A stretch of DNA of 64,000 nt from Bacillus_AB infantis_C (GCF_050107595.1 NZ_JBNILH010000001.1:248001-312000); one strand, 5' to 3'. Positions 43,760 through 52,687 are shown, counted from the stretch's first letter. Made by a program: numbers and translations. Notes: generated by a model from the letters alone, not told the origin.

Positions 43760-45421
43760 ATGAAGCAAACCCGGAAAAGGCTGGGAGACCTGCTGGTGGA
43801 GTCCGGCCTCATATCTGAAGATCAGCTTCAGGCTGCACTTAGGGAAAAAAGCGATGGGCAAAAGTTGGGGGATGCCCTTCTCCAGAGGGGATATATCACT
43901 GAACAGCAGCTGATTGAAGTGCTGGAATTCCAGCTTGGAATCCCACATATAAGCTTATACAGATACCCCTTTGATACAAAGTTGTTCAATGTAATCTCTA
44001 AAGAAACAGCCAAAAGAAAGCTTCTTATCCCCTTAAAAAAAGAGGGGGATAGGCTTTTTGTTGCCATGGCCGATCCGATGGACTTTTTTACGATTGATGA
44101 TCTGCGGCTTTCCACAGGATTTCAGATAGAAACGGCAATTGCTTCTAAAGATGATATTTTAAGGTCAATCAACAAATATTACGATATTGACGAAGGATTT
44201 GAAGAGCTGATCGGCGACCTCCCCCAGCCGGAAACAGTGAAAGAAGAAGCAATGCTGGATCAGGATTCTCCTGTAGTTAAACTGGTCAACCAGCTTCTTT
44301 CCAATGCTGTATCGCTGAAAGCCAGCGATATACATATAGACCCTCAGGAAACGAAAGTGGTGATCAGATACCGGGTCGACGGAGTTCTAAGAATTGAAAG
44401 GATTCTTCCAAAACATATGCAGAGTGTACTTTCTGCGCGGATAAAAATCATGTCCAACCTCGATATTACAGAACATCGCATCCCACAGGACGGCAGAATT
44501 AAAATCAACCTGGACTTTTACCCGGTTGATTTAAGGGTTTCCACTCTTCCGACTGTTTACGGCGAAAAGATTGTCATGAGGATACTTGATCTTGGCAGCT
44601 CCCTCAATGACCTGAACAAATTGGGCTTTAACTCCCTGAATTTCAAAAGATTCAGCAGCCTGATAGAAAAGCCTACCGGAATCGTCTTGATTACAGGGCC
44701 GACAGGATCGGGTAAATCGTCAACTCTTTACGCGGCTTTAAACAAGCTGAACACTGAAGAAGTCAATATCATCACGATTGAAGATCCGGTGGAGTACCAG
44801 GTCGAAGGGATCAACCAGATTCAGGTAAACTCCAATGTCGGCATGACTTTTGCAAAGGGGCTGCGCTCCATATTGAGGCAGGACCCGAACATCATTATGG
44901 TAGGGGAGATAAGGGATAAAGAAACGGTCGAGGTTGCCATACGGGCCTCGCTGACAGGCCATCTTGTTTTGAGCACCCTCCATACGAACGATTCGATCGG
45001 AACAATAACCAGGCTGATTGATATGGGAGTGGAGCCGTTTCTGGTTGCGTCTTCAGTCAGCGGGATTGTAGCGCAAAGGCTCGTGAGAAAGGTCTGCCGC
45101 GACTGTGCACAAGAAGAGGCCCCTTCCAAAAGGGAGATAGAGATATTCGCCAGAAGAGGCATGAAAATTGAAAAAATCACCAGGGGCAGAGGATGTTCCT
45201 CCTGCAATATGACAGGCTATAAAGGACGAATGGCTATCCATGAGGTATTGATGGTCAATGATGATATCCGGCGGGTCATCATGAATGGTGAATCCCTCTC
45301 AAGCCTCAGGGAGCTTGCTGTTAAGCATAAAACAGTGTTTCTTATAGATGACGGCCTTCTAAAGGTGAAGCAGGGGCTGACAACGACGGAAGAAGTACTA
45401 AGGGTTGCCATACCTGAATAG
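43760..45421 (+). CDS. pilB: PilB/GspE type IV pilus extension ATPase
   Basis: PilB (553 residues) powers pilus polymerisation at the inner face of the membrane. The N-terminus has the tandem MshEN pattern: RLGDLLVESGLISEDQLQAAL and KLGDALLQRGYITEQQLIEVL, known in other PilB/MshE proteins to bind cyclic di-GMP. The motor domain has Walker A GPTGSGKSS (about 313-321), the Asp box region, Walker B IIMVGEIRD, the His box LSTLHTND, and a zinc-type CRDC...CSSC pair (about 446-483). A ribosome binding site GCGGGGA precedes the ATG. Distinct from ComGA by the MshEN domain and zinc motif. Confidence 0.95.
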   Translation: MKQTRKRLGDLLVESGLISEDQLQAALREKSDGQKLGDALLQRGYITEQQLIEVLEFQLGIPHISLYRYPFDTKLFNVISKETAKRKLLIPLKKEGDRLFVAMADPMDFFTIDDLRLSTGFQIETAIASKDDILRSINKYYDIDEGFEELIGDLPQPETVKEEAMLDQDSPVVKLVNQLLSNAVSLKASDIHIDPQETKVVIRYRVDGVLRIERILPKHMQSVLSARIKIMSNLDITEHRIPQDGRIKINLDFYPVDLRVSTLPTVYGEKIVMRILDLGSSLNDLNKLGFNSLNFKRFSSLIEKPTGIVLITGPTGSGKSSTLYAALNKLNTEEVNIITIEDPVEYQVEGINQIQVNSNVGMTFAKGLRSILRQDPNIIMVGEIRDKETVEVAIRASLTGHLVLSTLHTNDSIGTITRLIDMGVEPFLVASSVSGIVAQRLVRKVCRDCAQEEAPSKREIEIFARRGMKIEKITRGRGCSSCNMTGYKGRMAIHEVLMVNDDIRRVIMNGESLSSLRELAVKHKTVFLIDDGLLKVKQGLTTTEEVLRVAIPE

Positions 45422-45433
45422 GGGAAGATCAAA

Positions 45434-46474
45434 ATGATGAACAGAATAGACCAATTGCTGAAAGCGGGATTCGACCTCGGCGCCTCTGATATCCACCTTA
45501 CAGTTGGCGTGCCGCCCATCATGAGAATCAATGGAGAGCTGAAAAAGTACGGCAGGGACATCCTTAATCCAGGGCAGACAGAAATGATGGCAAAATCCAT
45601 CATTCCAGAAAACATGTGGGATAAATTCAGGGATAAGGGGGAACTTGACTTTTCCTATGGGATTATCGGTGTTTCCCGCTTCAGGGTAAACGCCTACCTG
45701 CAGAGGGCCAGCACCTCATTAGCCATCCGGGTAGTCCCGACGGTTATTCCAACAATTGAAGAACTGGAGCTTCCTCCCGTACTCAAAAAAATCTCTGAAA
45801 AGCCCCAGGGGCTTGTGCTTGTCACAGGGCCGACAGGAAGCGGGAAATCTACCACGCTTGCCTCCCTCATTCAATATATGAACCAGACGATGAGGAAGCA
45901 TATCATCACGCTCGAGGATCCAATTGAATACTTGCATAAACATGGAAATTCGATCATTGACCAAAGGGAAGTAGGCTTTGATACCCATAATTTTGCAAAT
46001 GGGCTTCGTGCGGCCTTGCGCCAGGATCCTGATGTCATCCTTGTAGGGGAAATGAGGGACCTGGAAACGATTCAGACCGCCCTGACCGCTGCAGAAACCG
46101 GACATCTTGTCCTCGGCACACTGCATACATCCAGTGCCCCTTCAACTATTAACCGGATCATTGATGTCTTCCCGCCTTCCCAGCAGCCCCAGATAAGGCT
46201 GCAGCTGGCGACTGTGCTGGTTGCTGTCATTTCGCAGAGGCTTTTTTCAAGATCAGACAAAAAAGGGCGAAAAGCGGCAACAGAAATATTGATCAACAAT
46301 CCGGCTGCCGCCAATCTGATCAGAAGCGAAAAGATCCATCAGATTGCGAATATCATGCAAACCTCCAGAGCACAGGGGATGCATACGCTTGATTCCAGCA
46401 TCAGGGAACTGGTGCAGGCAGGAGTCATTACTAAAGAAAGTGCAGATCCATTCTTACAGGAGATATCAGGCTAA
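45434..46474 (+). CDS. pilT: PilT, pilus retraction ATPase
   Basis: PilT (346 residues) depolymerises the pilus and drives twitching. It has the N-terminal PAS-like domain (SDIHLTVGVPPIMRINGEL), Walker A GPTGSGKSTT, Walker B VILVGEMRD and the His box LGTLHTSSA. The usual C-terminal AIRNLIRE motif reads AAANLIRS, partly diverged. Its presence means the pilus can retract, unlike the ComG competence pilus locus, which has no PilT. The stop overlaps the pilC start by one base. Confidence 0.95.
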   Translation: MMNRIDQLLKAGFDLGASDIHLTVGVPPIMRINGELKKYGRDILNPGQTEMMAKSIIPENMWDKFRDKGELDFSYGIIGVSRFRVNAYLQRASTSLAIRVVPTVIPTIEELELPPVLKKISEKPQGLVLVTGPTGSGKSTTLASLIQYMNQTMRKHIITLEDPIEYLHKHGNSIIDQREVGFDTHNFANGLRAALRQDPDVILVGEMRDLETIQTALTAAETGHLVLGTLHTSSAPSTINRIIDVFPPSQQPQIRLQLATVLVAVISQRLFSRSDKKGRKAATEILINNPAAANLIRSEKIHQIANIMQTSRAQGMHTLDSSIRELVQAGVITKESADPFLQEISG

Positions 46475-47679
46475 TGGCACGATTTAAATACAGCGGCAGG
46501 GACCGGAGCGGAACAAGAACCGGAACGCTCTCCGCTTCATCTAAACGCGAAGCAATCATCAAGCTTAAAGAAGAAAATATCCGTGTCGTTGATATAACCG
46601 AAGTCCAGGAAACAGCATTGACAAAAGATATCTCGATCGGAAATCCAGTGAAGCTTCAGCATTTCGTCATCTATCTGCGGCAATTCTCCACTCTCCTCAG
46701 GGCGGGGGTATCTGTGGTCGAATCCACAAGGATTCTGGCAGATCAGACTGAGAGCAAGCCGCTCAGGAAAGCTTTGCTGGACGTAGAGCAGGATCTTAGG
46801 GAAGGAAATCCTTTCTCGAGTGCTGTAAGCAGGCATAAGAAAATATTCACCCCGCTTTTCATCAATATGATGAGGGCGGGGGAGGCAAGCGGGACTATTG
46901 ATGAGACGCTTGAAAGGCTTGCCGAGCATTTTGAAAAGCAGCACCAGACAAGGCAGAAGATCATTTCGGCGATGGCGTATCCGATCATCCTGCTTTTCAT
47001 TGCAATAGGAGTAGTCATTTTTCTCCTCGTTTCAGTCGTCCCAACTTTTGTGGAAATGTTCGCGGACTTTGGCGGTGAACTGCCGGCCATCACGCAGTTT
47101 GTGCTGCATGCCAGCACCTTTATGCAGGGATTCTGGTGGGTGATTGTTCTGCTTGCGATCCTTTTTGCAGGGAGCATTATGCTGATCAGGCAGAATAAAG
47201 AAACAAAATACTATCTGGATTACTTTTTGCTTCGTGTCCCAATCTTTGGGAAGATGCTGCAAAAGGCAGCCCTTGCCCGCATGACAAGGACGCTGAGTTC
47301 CCTGTTCACAAGCTCGGTGCCGATCCTCCAGGCTATGGGCATCGTAGAAAATGTGGTCGAAAACGAGGTTATCGCAAGGGTCATCCGCCAATCGAGAGAC
47401 TCACTCGAAAAAGGGCAATCATTGACAGTGCCGATGAAGAACCACTGGGCTTTTCCTCCTCTTATTTCTCATATGATCGCCATCGGCGAAGAAACCGGGT
47501 CATTGGATGCGATGCTTGGCAAAGTGGCCGATTTTTATGAAAGAGAAGTGGAAAACAGCACTGAAAGACTAAAATCACTGATTGAACCGCTGATGATAGT
47601 CCTTCTGGCTGGACTGGTCGGAACGATTGTGACTTCAATTATGATTCCGATGTTTGATATCTTTAATCAGGTGCAGTGA
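46474..47679 (+). CDS. pilC: PilC, inner-membrane platform protein
   Basis: PilC (401 residues) is the GspF-family platform around which pilins are assembled. Two tandem GspF domains (about 70-190 and 270-395) are seen, each with LLRAGVSVVESTRIL or LFTSSVPILQAMGIV-type helices, and three membrane helices near 168-192, 215-238 and 370-395. The N-terminal ARFKYSGRDRSGTRTGTL segment is typical. It is translationally coupled to pilT by a TAATG junction. Confidence 0.95.
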   Translation: MARFKYSGRDRSGTRTGTLSASSKREAIIKLKEENIRVVDITEVQETALTKDISIGNPVKLQHFVIYLRQFSTLLRAGVSVVESTRILADQTESKPLRKALLDVEQDLREGNPFSSAVSRHKKIFTPLFINMMRAGEASGTIDETLERLAEHFEKQHQTRQKIISAMAYPIILLFIAIGVVIFLLVSVVPTFVEMFADFGGELPAITQFVLHASTFMQGFWWVIVLLAILFAGSIMLIRQNKETKYYLDYFLLRVPIFGKMLQKAALARMTRTLSSLFTSSVPILQAMGIVENVVENEVIARVIRQSRDSLEKGQSLTVPMKNHWAFPPLISHMIAIGEETGSLDAMLGKVADFYEREVENSTERLKSLIEPLMIVLLAGLVGTIVTSIMIPMFDIFNQVQ

Positions 47680-47706
47680 GTAATAGAAAACTAATGAAAT
47701 TGTTAC

Positions 47707-47723
47707 CAGGTACAAGGTACCTG
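47707..47723 (+). other. Short hairpin between pilC and pilA
   Basis: CAGGTAC (47707-47713) pairs with GTACCTG (47717-47723) around AAG. It is followed by an AT-rich stretch but no clean T tract. A TATAAT at about 47787-47792 upstream of pilA has no good -35, so pilA may have its own weakly recognised promoter. Confidence 0.45.
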
Positions 47724-47821
47724 AAAATTTAAAAAACTTGTCAAAAAATGTCTTTATTTTAACAGTTTTATCTGATAGAGTACAAATATAATAGTTATTT
47801 TTTACTAAAGGAGAGAAAATA

Positions 47822-48244
47822 ATGTTAAAAATGTTGAAAAAGAAGTTAAAAGATCAGCGCGGTCTGACATTGATTGAGCTTTTAGCAGTTATTGTTATCT
47901 TGGGGATTATAGCGGCGATTGCGATTCCTAGTATTGGGAAAATTATTGAGAATTCGAAAATTGATGCGGTGAAGGCTGACGCGATTCAAATTATTAATGC
48001 AGCTAAGGTATACTATACTGAACACGGTGAGGCAACAACTGTAACACTTGCTGATCTAAAGCCTGGGTATATTGATAATGTAACAACTTTTGATGATGAT
48101 GTATCAGTCGCTTTACCAGCGTTTACAATTAATGGTGATGGCGAGAAGGGTGGTACAACAGTTACCTTTACTAATGTAACAATACAACAGATTGATGCTG
48201 CTGATAAAGGAGTAAAATCTATTGGTACAACTGCAACTCCATAA
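47822..48244 (+). CDS. pilA: Major type IV pilin, PilA-like
   Basis: This 140-residue prepilin has a basic leader MLKMLKKKLKDQRG and the classical N-terminus LTLIELLAVIVILGIIAAIAIP, with glutamate at mature position 5. The globular part carries no cysteines, so the disulfide loop of proteobacterial pilins is absent. AAAGGAGAG precedes the ATG. The codons are visibly richer in A and T than in flanking genes. A 142-base gap to pilC and a hairpin downstream suggest it is expressed separately and strongly, as a major subunit should be. Confidence 0.93.
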   Translation: MLKMLKKKLKDQRGLTLIELLAVIVILGIIAAIAIPSIGKIIENSKIDAVKADAIQIINAAKVYYTEHGEATTVTLADLKPGYIDNVTTFDDDVSVALPAFTINGDGEKGGTTVTFTNVTIQQIDAADKGVKSIGTTATP

Positions 48245-48249
48245 TATAA

Positions 48250-48268
48250 CAATTAAAATGTTTAATTG
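48250..48268 (+). other. AT-rich hairpin between pilA and pilD
   Basis: CAATTAAA (48250-48257) pairs perfectly with TTTAATTG (48261-48268) around ATG. No T tract follows. It could trim or stabilise the pilin message. The pilD ribosome binding site begins immediately after it. Confidence 0.45.
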
Positions 48269-48281
48269 GGGGAAGTAAACT

Positions 48282-49037
48282 GTGCTCCTAACCTACATCA
48301 CCATCTGCGGCCTGGTCCTCGGCTCATTCTACAATGTCGTAGGGCTCCGGGTGCCGCTGAAAGAGTCAATTGTCCGGCCACGGTCAGCCTGTCCGAACTG
48401 CGGACATCAGCTGACGGCAAAGGAACTGGTGCCAGTATTATCTTATGTGTTCCAGAGGGGGAAGTGCAGCCGCTGCAAGGCGGGCATTTCTCCTATTTAT
48501 CCTTTGACAGAGCTGATGACCGGACTGCTCTTTTTGGCAGCGCCCCTTGTCCTTGGATGGACATCTGAGCTTTTTGCGGCCTGGACGCTGATTTCACTGT
48601 TTATGATTGTTTTTGTCTCCGATATAAAGTATATGATTATACCTGATAAAGTTCTGCTCGTATTTGCAGGAATTTTTTTGTTTGTACGGATATTCGTACC
48701 TTTGACTCCATGGTGGGACGGACTCCTTGGCGGTGCCGCTGCTTTCCTTGCCCTTCTGTTCATTGCTGTGATCAGCAAAGGGGGTATGGGCGGAGGAGAC
48801 ATCAAGCTGATGGCCCTTGTCGGCTTTGCTGTCGGCACTAAACTTGTGGTTCTGTCCTTTTTCCTGGCAACCCTTTATGGAGCTGTCTTTGGCATGATTG
48901 GTCTGGCTGCCGGTATCGTCAAAAAAGGAAAGCCGATTCCTTTCGGTCCTTTTATTGGCCTCGGGACCCTTTCGGCTTATTTCTTTGGAGATAAGCTGAT
49001 CGGCGCTTACCTGGAATTTTTATCACTGGGAATTTAA
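48282..49037 (+). CDS. pilD: PilD, prepilin peptidase and N-methyltransferase
   Basis: PilD (251 residues) cleaves prepilin leaders after glycine and methylates the new N-terminus. The N-terminal cytosolic domain has a four-cysteine zinc pattern, CPNC and CSRC (about residues 37-67), typical of bifunctional enzymes. The aspartyl protease residues are in VSDIKYMIIPD and GMGGGDIKLMA. About seven membrane helices follow. The start is GTG after GGGGGAAG. It stands where comC lies in B. subtilis and may also serve competence pilins encoded elsewhere. Confidence 0.94.
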   Translation: MLLTYITICGLVLGSFYNVVGLRVPLKESIVRPRSACPNCGHQLTAKELVPVLSYVFQRGKCSRCKAGISPIYPLTELMTGLLFLAAPLVLGWTSELFAAWTLISLFMIVFVSDIKYMIIPDKVLLVFAGIFLFVRIFVPLTPWWDGLLGGAAAFLALLFIAVISKGGMGGGDIKLMALVGFAVGTKLVVLSFFLATLYGAVFGMIGLAAGIVKKGKPIPFGPFIGLGTLSAYFFGDKLIGAYLEFLSLGI

Positions 49038-49056
49038 TATGTAAGGAGTATCGTTC

Positions 49057-50031
49057 ATGGCTCTATCCTTTTTTTCAAAGAAGAACCGAATATGCAACCT
49101 CATCATCAATGATTATTCTATCCGTATGATTGAATTAAAAGCGATAGAGCCGCTTGACATCCAGCAATGGGGAGAACGACTGCTTCCTGCTGGAGTGATT
49201 AGAGATGGGAAGATCCTTGATAAAGGGGCCCTCCAGTCTATCCTTGAGGACTGCATTGATGACTGGAAAATACATAAGAAGCAAGTGCGTTTCACAGTCC
49301 CTGATTCAGTAGTGATTATCCGGAAGGTCGCCATACCGCCTGAAATCCATGATGATGAAATAAAAGGCCATCTGTTTCTAGAGCTGGGATCAAGCATCCA
49401 CCTGCCGTTTGAGAATCCGGTTTTTGATACAGTGACCCTGGCGGAAGGGAAAGAAGGCAAAGAAATACTGATTTTTGCTTCCCCGGAAGAAGTGGTAAAA
49501 GACTATGCAGATGTCCTGGAAGATGCCAAATTGCGGCCCTCGGCAGCCGATATCTCGCCTCTTGCGATGTACAGGCTGTACCGGAAAACGCATCCTGCCA
49601 TCAAAGATGAGAAGCTGATGCTTGTCCAGTTTGATATGACTAAAGTCAATATCAGCATATTTGACAAGCAGTTTCCTTTATTTATGCATCACCTGCCCCT
49701 TGAAAATGCGGACGGGGCCTGGGAAGGGCAGATGGATAAAGAAGGGAAATCCCAATTTACATACAGCGGGGAAATAGAAGATTTACAGTTTTCCTTTGAG
49801 GACATTTACAAAGAAATCAGCAAACTGATGGATTTCTATCGGTATTCTGTCACTAAAGGAAAAGAGGAAGTTACCAGGATTCTCCTAAGCGGCGACCATC
49901 CTATGCTTAATAGCATCCATGAAGAAATGGAAAGGCGTTTTTCTGTCCCGCTGATGGAAATGGGAGAATTCGGGCAGATTCCGCGCACCCATAGTTTGGC
50001 ACTCGGCCTGGCATTAAAAGAGGTGGACTGA
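49057..50031 (+). CDS. pilM: PilM, actin-like pilus assembly protein
   Basis: PilM (324 residues) is a cytosolic FtsA/actin-fold protein that binds the N-terminus of PilN. The family features are present: CNLIINDYSIRMIELK at the start, FTVPDSVVIIRKVAIPPEI, a phosphate-loop-like region around VQFDMTKVNISIF, and RILLSGDHPMLNSI. It overlaps the pilN start by one base. The length is slightly under that of proteobacterial PilM. Confidence 0.9.
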   Translation: MALSFFSKKNRICNLIINDYSIRMIELKAIEPLDIQQWGERLLPAGVIRDGKILDKGALQSILEDCIDDWKIHKKQVRFTVPDSVVIIRKVAIPPEIHDDEIKGHLFLELGSSIHLPFENPVFDTVTLAEGKEGKEILIFASPEEVVKDYADVLEDAKLRPSAADISPLAMYRLYRKTHPAIKDEKLMLVQFDMTKVNISIFDKQFPLFMHHLPLENADGAWEGQMDKEGKSQFTYSGEIEDLQFSFEDIYKEISKLMDFYRYSVTKGKEEVTRILLSGDHPMLNSIHEEMERRFSVPLMEMGEFGQIPRTHSLALGLALKEVD

Positions 50032-50645
50032 TGTTAGTAGAAATTAACCTTTTCCAAAAGAAGGAACAGCAGAGATCTTTCCTATTGATAACCGCCATGG
50101 CACTTCTTTTAGTTGTTTGTCTGATCTTTGCCGCTTTTTATTTTATTGGAAATCACTATAGCAGCAAAATTGAATCAGCCCAAAGCAGAATTAATGATGC
50201 AAGAGAAACCGCATCAGCGATTGAAGCACAGCTTAATGAATTTGAGTCCTCCAACTCTGCCCAAATCCTGCAGCAATCGGTAGAGTGGGCGAAGGAATAT
50301 CCAGTTAAATCTGTTCCCCTCCTCAGGAAACTGACCCAGCTGCTGCCGGAAAGAGGTTTCATCCAGGCGTTTACTTATGAACAGTCTGGCATTGTCCAGC
50401 TGGCTGTACAGTTTGATTCGAGCAGGGAAGCTGCTTATTACTTGAATTCGCTCCATGGATCGCCGTGGATAAAAGATGCGGCAATAAGCAGCGTGACAAC
50501 CGGGGATCAGGATACACTTCCTGATGCTGAAGGTCCCGGTTTTCTGCCTAGATACCTGGCTGAATTTGAAATTATCATCAATAACAATTTTGAAGAAGAT
50601 CAGAACGCAGAAAATTCCCTTGATGAAGGGAGCGGGGGCATATGA
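50031..50645 (+). CDS. pilN: PilN, inner-membrane alignment protein
   Basis: PilN (204 residues) has the short cytosolic motif INLFQKK (residues 5-11), the PilM-binding sequence that reads INLLP in proteobacteria. One membrane helix (about 17-41), a coiled-coil segment (about 45-75) and a small ferredoxin-like periplasm-equivalent domain follow. Its acidic tail is unusual but compatible. It overlaps pilO by four bases. Order M-N-O is that of classical pilus operons; pilP and the secretin pilQ are absent, as expected without an outer membrane. Confidence 0.88.
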   Translation: MLVEINLFQKKEQQRSFLLITAMALLLVVCLIFAAFYFIGNHYSSKIESAQSRINDARETASAIEAQLNEFESSNSAQILQQSVEWAKEYPVKSVPLLRKLTQLLPERGFIQAFTYEQSGIVQLAVQFDSSREAAYYLNSLHGSPWIKDAAISSVTTGDQDTLPDAEGPGFLPRYLAEFEIIINNNFEEDQNAENSLDEGSGGI

Positions 50646-51403
50646 GCCGAATTAATATGAAGCCTAAACTGCTGTTGGCTATATCGGTTGTGATCGCAGC
50701 GATTGCTGCAGGTTCCCTGTACTTTTTGTTCCTTAGTCCGAAGCTCGATGAATTGGATAGAAAAGAAACAGAACTTAAAACGGAACAGCAGCTTCTTGCT
50801 GCAATTGAAAATAACGCAGCGAGCCGCCAGGCAAACAGCTTCAGCAGTACTGTTGAACTGCAGAAAAGAGTGCCTGTCAAGCCGCTGATTGAGCAGCTTT
50901 TGCTTGATATCGAAAAAGCTGAAGTTGTATCCGGCAGCTTTGTTGCTGAAATGAAGTTTGAAGAAGGAGAAGTGGCTGCTGACACTCTTACTGAAGAAGT
51001 AGAGTCTGCCGAAGACCAAACTGCTGAGGCTGCTGCTGATGGAGAGACAGTTCCAGCTGCATTGCCTCAAGGAGTCAGGAAAATAACGGTGGCCTTAACT
51101 GCCCGGTCATCAACTTATTATGAATTTGAAAGATTTATTGAATCGTTGGAAAATAATAAAAGAATCATCCTTGTAGAGTCGATTGAATTTGAGGGCCAGG
51201 AAGAAATCAGCACTGTAGAAAATGATTCACAGCCTTTCAATTACAATATAGCAGTCTCGGCTTTTTATATGCCGGAACTGGCAGAGCTGGAGAAGCAGCT
51301 TCCAGCGATTGACTCTCCGCCGCCGGGCAATAAGCGCAATCCGTTGAACAGCTTCGCAGATGTAAAAGTAAAAAAGAACAGCGAAGATGAGGGAGATCTC
51401 TAG
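50642..51403 (+). CDS. pilO: PilO, inner-membrane alignment protein
   Basis: PilO (253 residues) pairs with PilN. It has one membrane helix (about residues 9-29), a coiled coil (DELDRKETELKTEQQLLAAIEN), then a ferredoxin-like domain (KITVALTARSSTYYEFERFIESLEN, near 145-170). It contains an acidic insertion at about 105-140 (EVESAEDQTAEAAADGE). It is the last gene of the pilus operon, closed by a terminator. Confidence 0.87.
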   Translation: MSRINMKPKLLLAISVVIAAIAAGSLYFLFLSPKLDELDRKETELKTEQQLLAAIENNAASRQANSFSSTVELQKRVPVKPLIEQLLLDIEKAEVVSGSFVAEMKFEEGEVAADTLTEEVESAEDQTAEAAADGETVPAALPQGVRKITVALTARSSTYYEFERFIESLENNKRIILVESIEFEGQEEISTVENDSQPFNYNIAVSAFYMPELAELEKQLPAIDSPPPGNKRNPLNSFADVKVKKNSEDEGDL

Positions 51404-51446
51404 CGGCCCTTCAATCATCTGCGAAAAATTTGACGAAATCATCCTA

Positions 51447-51480
51447 TAACAAGACGACAAAAGTCTTGTTATTTTTTTTT
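51447..51480 (+). terminator. Terminator of the pilus operon
   Basis: TAACAAGAC (51447-51455) pairs with GTCTTGTTA (51463-51471), followed by nine Ts. Confidence 0.93.
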
Positions 51481-51534
51481 GCCCCTGTGTTAGGATGAAG
51501 GCAAATCCAGCAATCGACACGGGGAGGACAAGCT

Positions 51535-52650
51535 GTGGAAAACCGAGGGAACGGCCGGACCATTACGATCAAGCTGAATGGCAAGGATCGGGAAGCCGTG
51601 CATGTGATAGACAAAACGGCTCAAAAGGAAAGAGATTCTGTAGAAGAAGTGCCGCACATAGAGATTGTGGAAGAAGAGCTGGCAGAGGGGAAGGCTCTGA
51701 CAGCAAACGAAGACCTGGCTGAATTGGAGGCGGCTCCAGCCAGGGAAGCTGCAGATGATGAGTTTGACTGGATTCTCCCGGAGATCATGGAGGAAGATCC
51801 AGAACCGAAGGAATATAAGGTTGCCGAAAAGCCCGAAAAAGGAAGCGGAAAGAAAGGGAGTATTTTCAGCTCGCCTGGGAAGCCTTCCAATCAGAAAGCA
51901 CTGGTCCGATCAGTGGTGATTTCTGTATTCTTTGCTGTGCTGTTCGGGACAAGCCTTGGATTTTTGATGCTTAAGATGGTGATCCATGACGGAAGCACTG
52001 AAGAGCCTGAAGAAGCAGCGCAGACAGCAGCAGGGAGTGTGAGCAGCAGCGATCAGGAAAGCGAAGCGGGAAGCGGAACTTTGGCCCTCGAGCCTCTTAC
52101 GGTTTTCGTTGTTCAGGGCGGTGTCTTTTCAACGAAGGATGCGGCTGAAAAGATCCAAAGCACGATTTTTGAGAAAGGTGCACCGGCACAGCTGCTGGAG
52201 ATGGAAGGAAAATCATATCTCTTCCTTGGGGCTGCAGGGTCGCTTGAAGACGCGAAACAGCTGGGAACCGATTATAAGAGCAAGGGCATGGATGCATTCG
52301 CCAAGGAATTGGCTGCCGGCGGAAAAACACTGGAGAAGCTGCAGGAGGAGGAGAAAAAGTTCCTGCAAGCGGCTCCAGGGATATATTCGTCCATGGCTTC
52401 AGGGGTTGGGGCTGCTTCACCAGGAGCTGCGATACCGGAAGAAGCATTAAAGCAGGCGGCAGATATATCAGCACAGCTTGCAGGGTTTGATGAATCAAAG
52501 CTTTCAGCGGATCGTGTGGCGGTTATGCAGAAGGAGCTTTCAGAAGCAGCAGAGCTGATCGCAAGCTATCAGCAAAACCCGGATGAAAAAGGCTACTACG
52601 CAATTCAGCAGCATCTGCTGTCATTCATAGCAGCGTATACTGCACTTTAA
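51535..52650 (+). CDS. spoIIB: SpoIIB-like SPOR-domain sporulation protein
   Basis: SpoIIB in B. subtilis localises to the polar septum and helps septal peptidoglycan thinning during engulfment. This 371-residue protein has the same plan: an acidic cytosolic N-terminus starting with an ITIKLNGK segment, one membrane helix (about 122-145), and an extracytoplasmic SPOR-like domain (about 185-260, LTVFVVQGGVFSTKDAAEKI). A helical C-terminus follows. The start is GTG after GGGGAGGA. Its place before maf and radC matches B. subtilis. Confidence 0.87.
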   Translation: MENRGNGRTITIKLNGKDREAVHVIDKTAQKERDSVEEVPHIEIVEEELAEGKALTANEDLAELEAAPAREAADDEFDWILPEIMEEDPEPKEYKVAEKPEKGSGKKGSIFSSPGKPSNQKALVRSVVISVFFAVLFGTSLGFLMLKMVIHDGSTEEPEEAAQTAAGSVSSSDQESEAGSGTLALEPLTVFVVQGGVFSTKDAAEKIQSTIFEKGAPAQLLEMEGKSYLFLGAAGSLEDAKQLGTDYKSKGMDAFAKELAAGGKTLEKLQEEEKKFLQAAPGIYSSMASGVGAASPGAAIPEEALKQAADISAQLAGFDESKLSADRVAVMQKELSEAAELIASYQQNPDEKGYYAIQQHLLSFIAAYTAL

Positions 52651-52687
52651 TAAAAGGGTGAATATTTTCCAGGAAATATCGCACATT

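Noticed and set aside
35532..51480. Phage or integrative element origin of the pilus block
   Set aside because: No integrase, transposase, att-like direct repeats or phage genes were seen at either edge, and overall composition is like the neighbours except in pilA.
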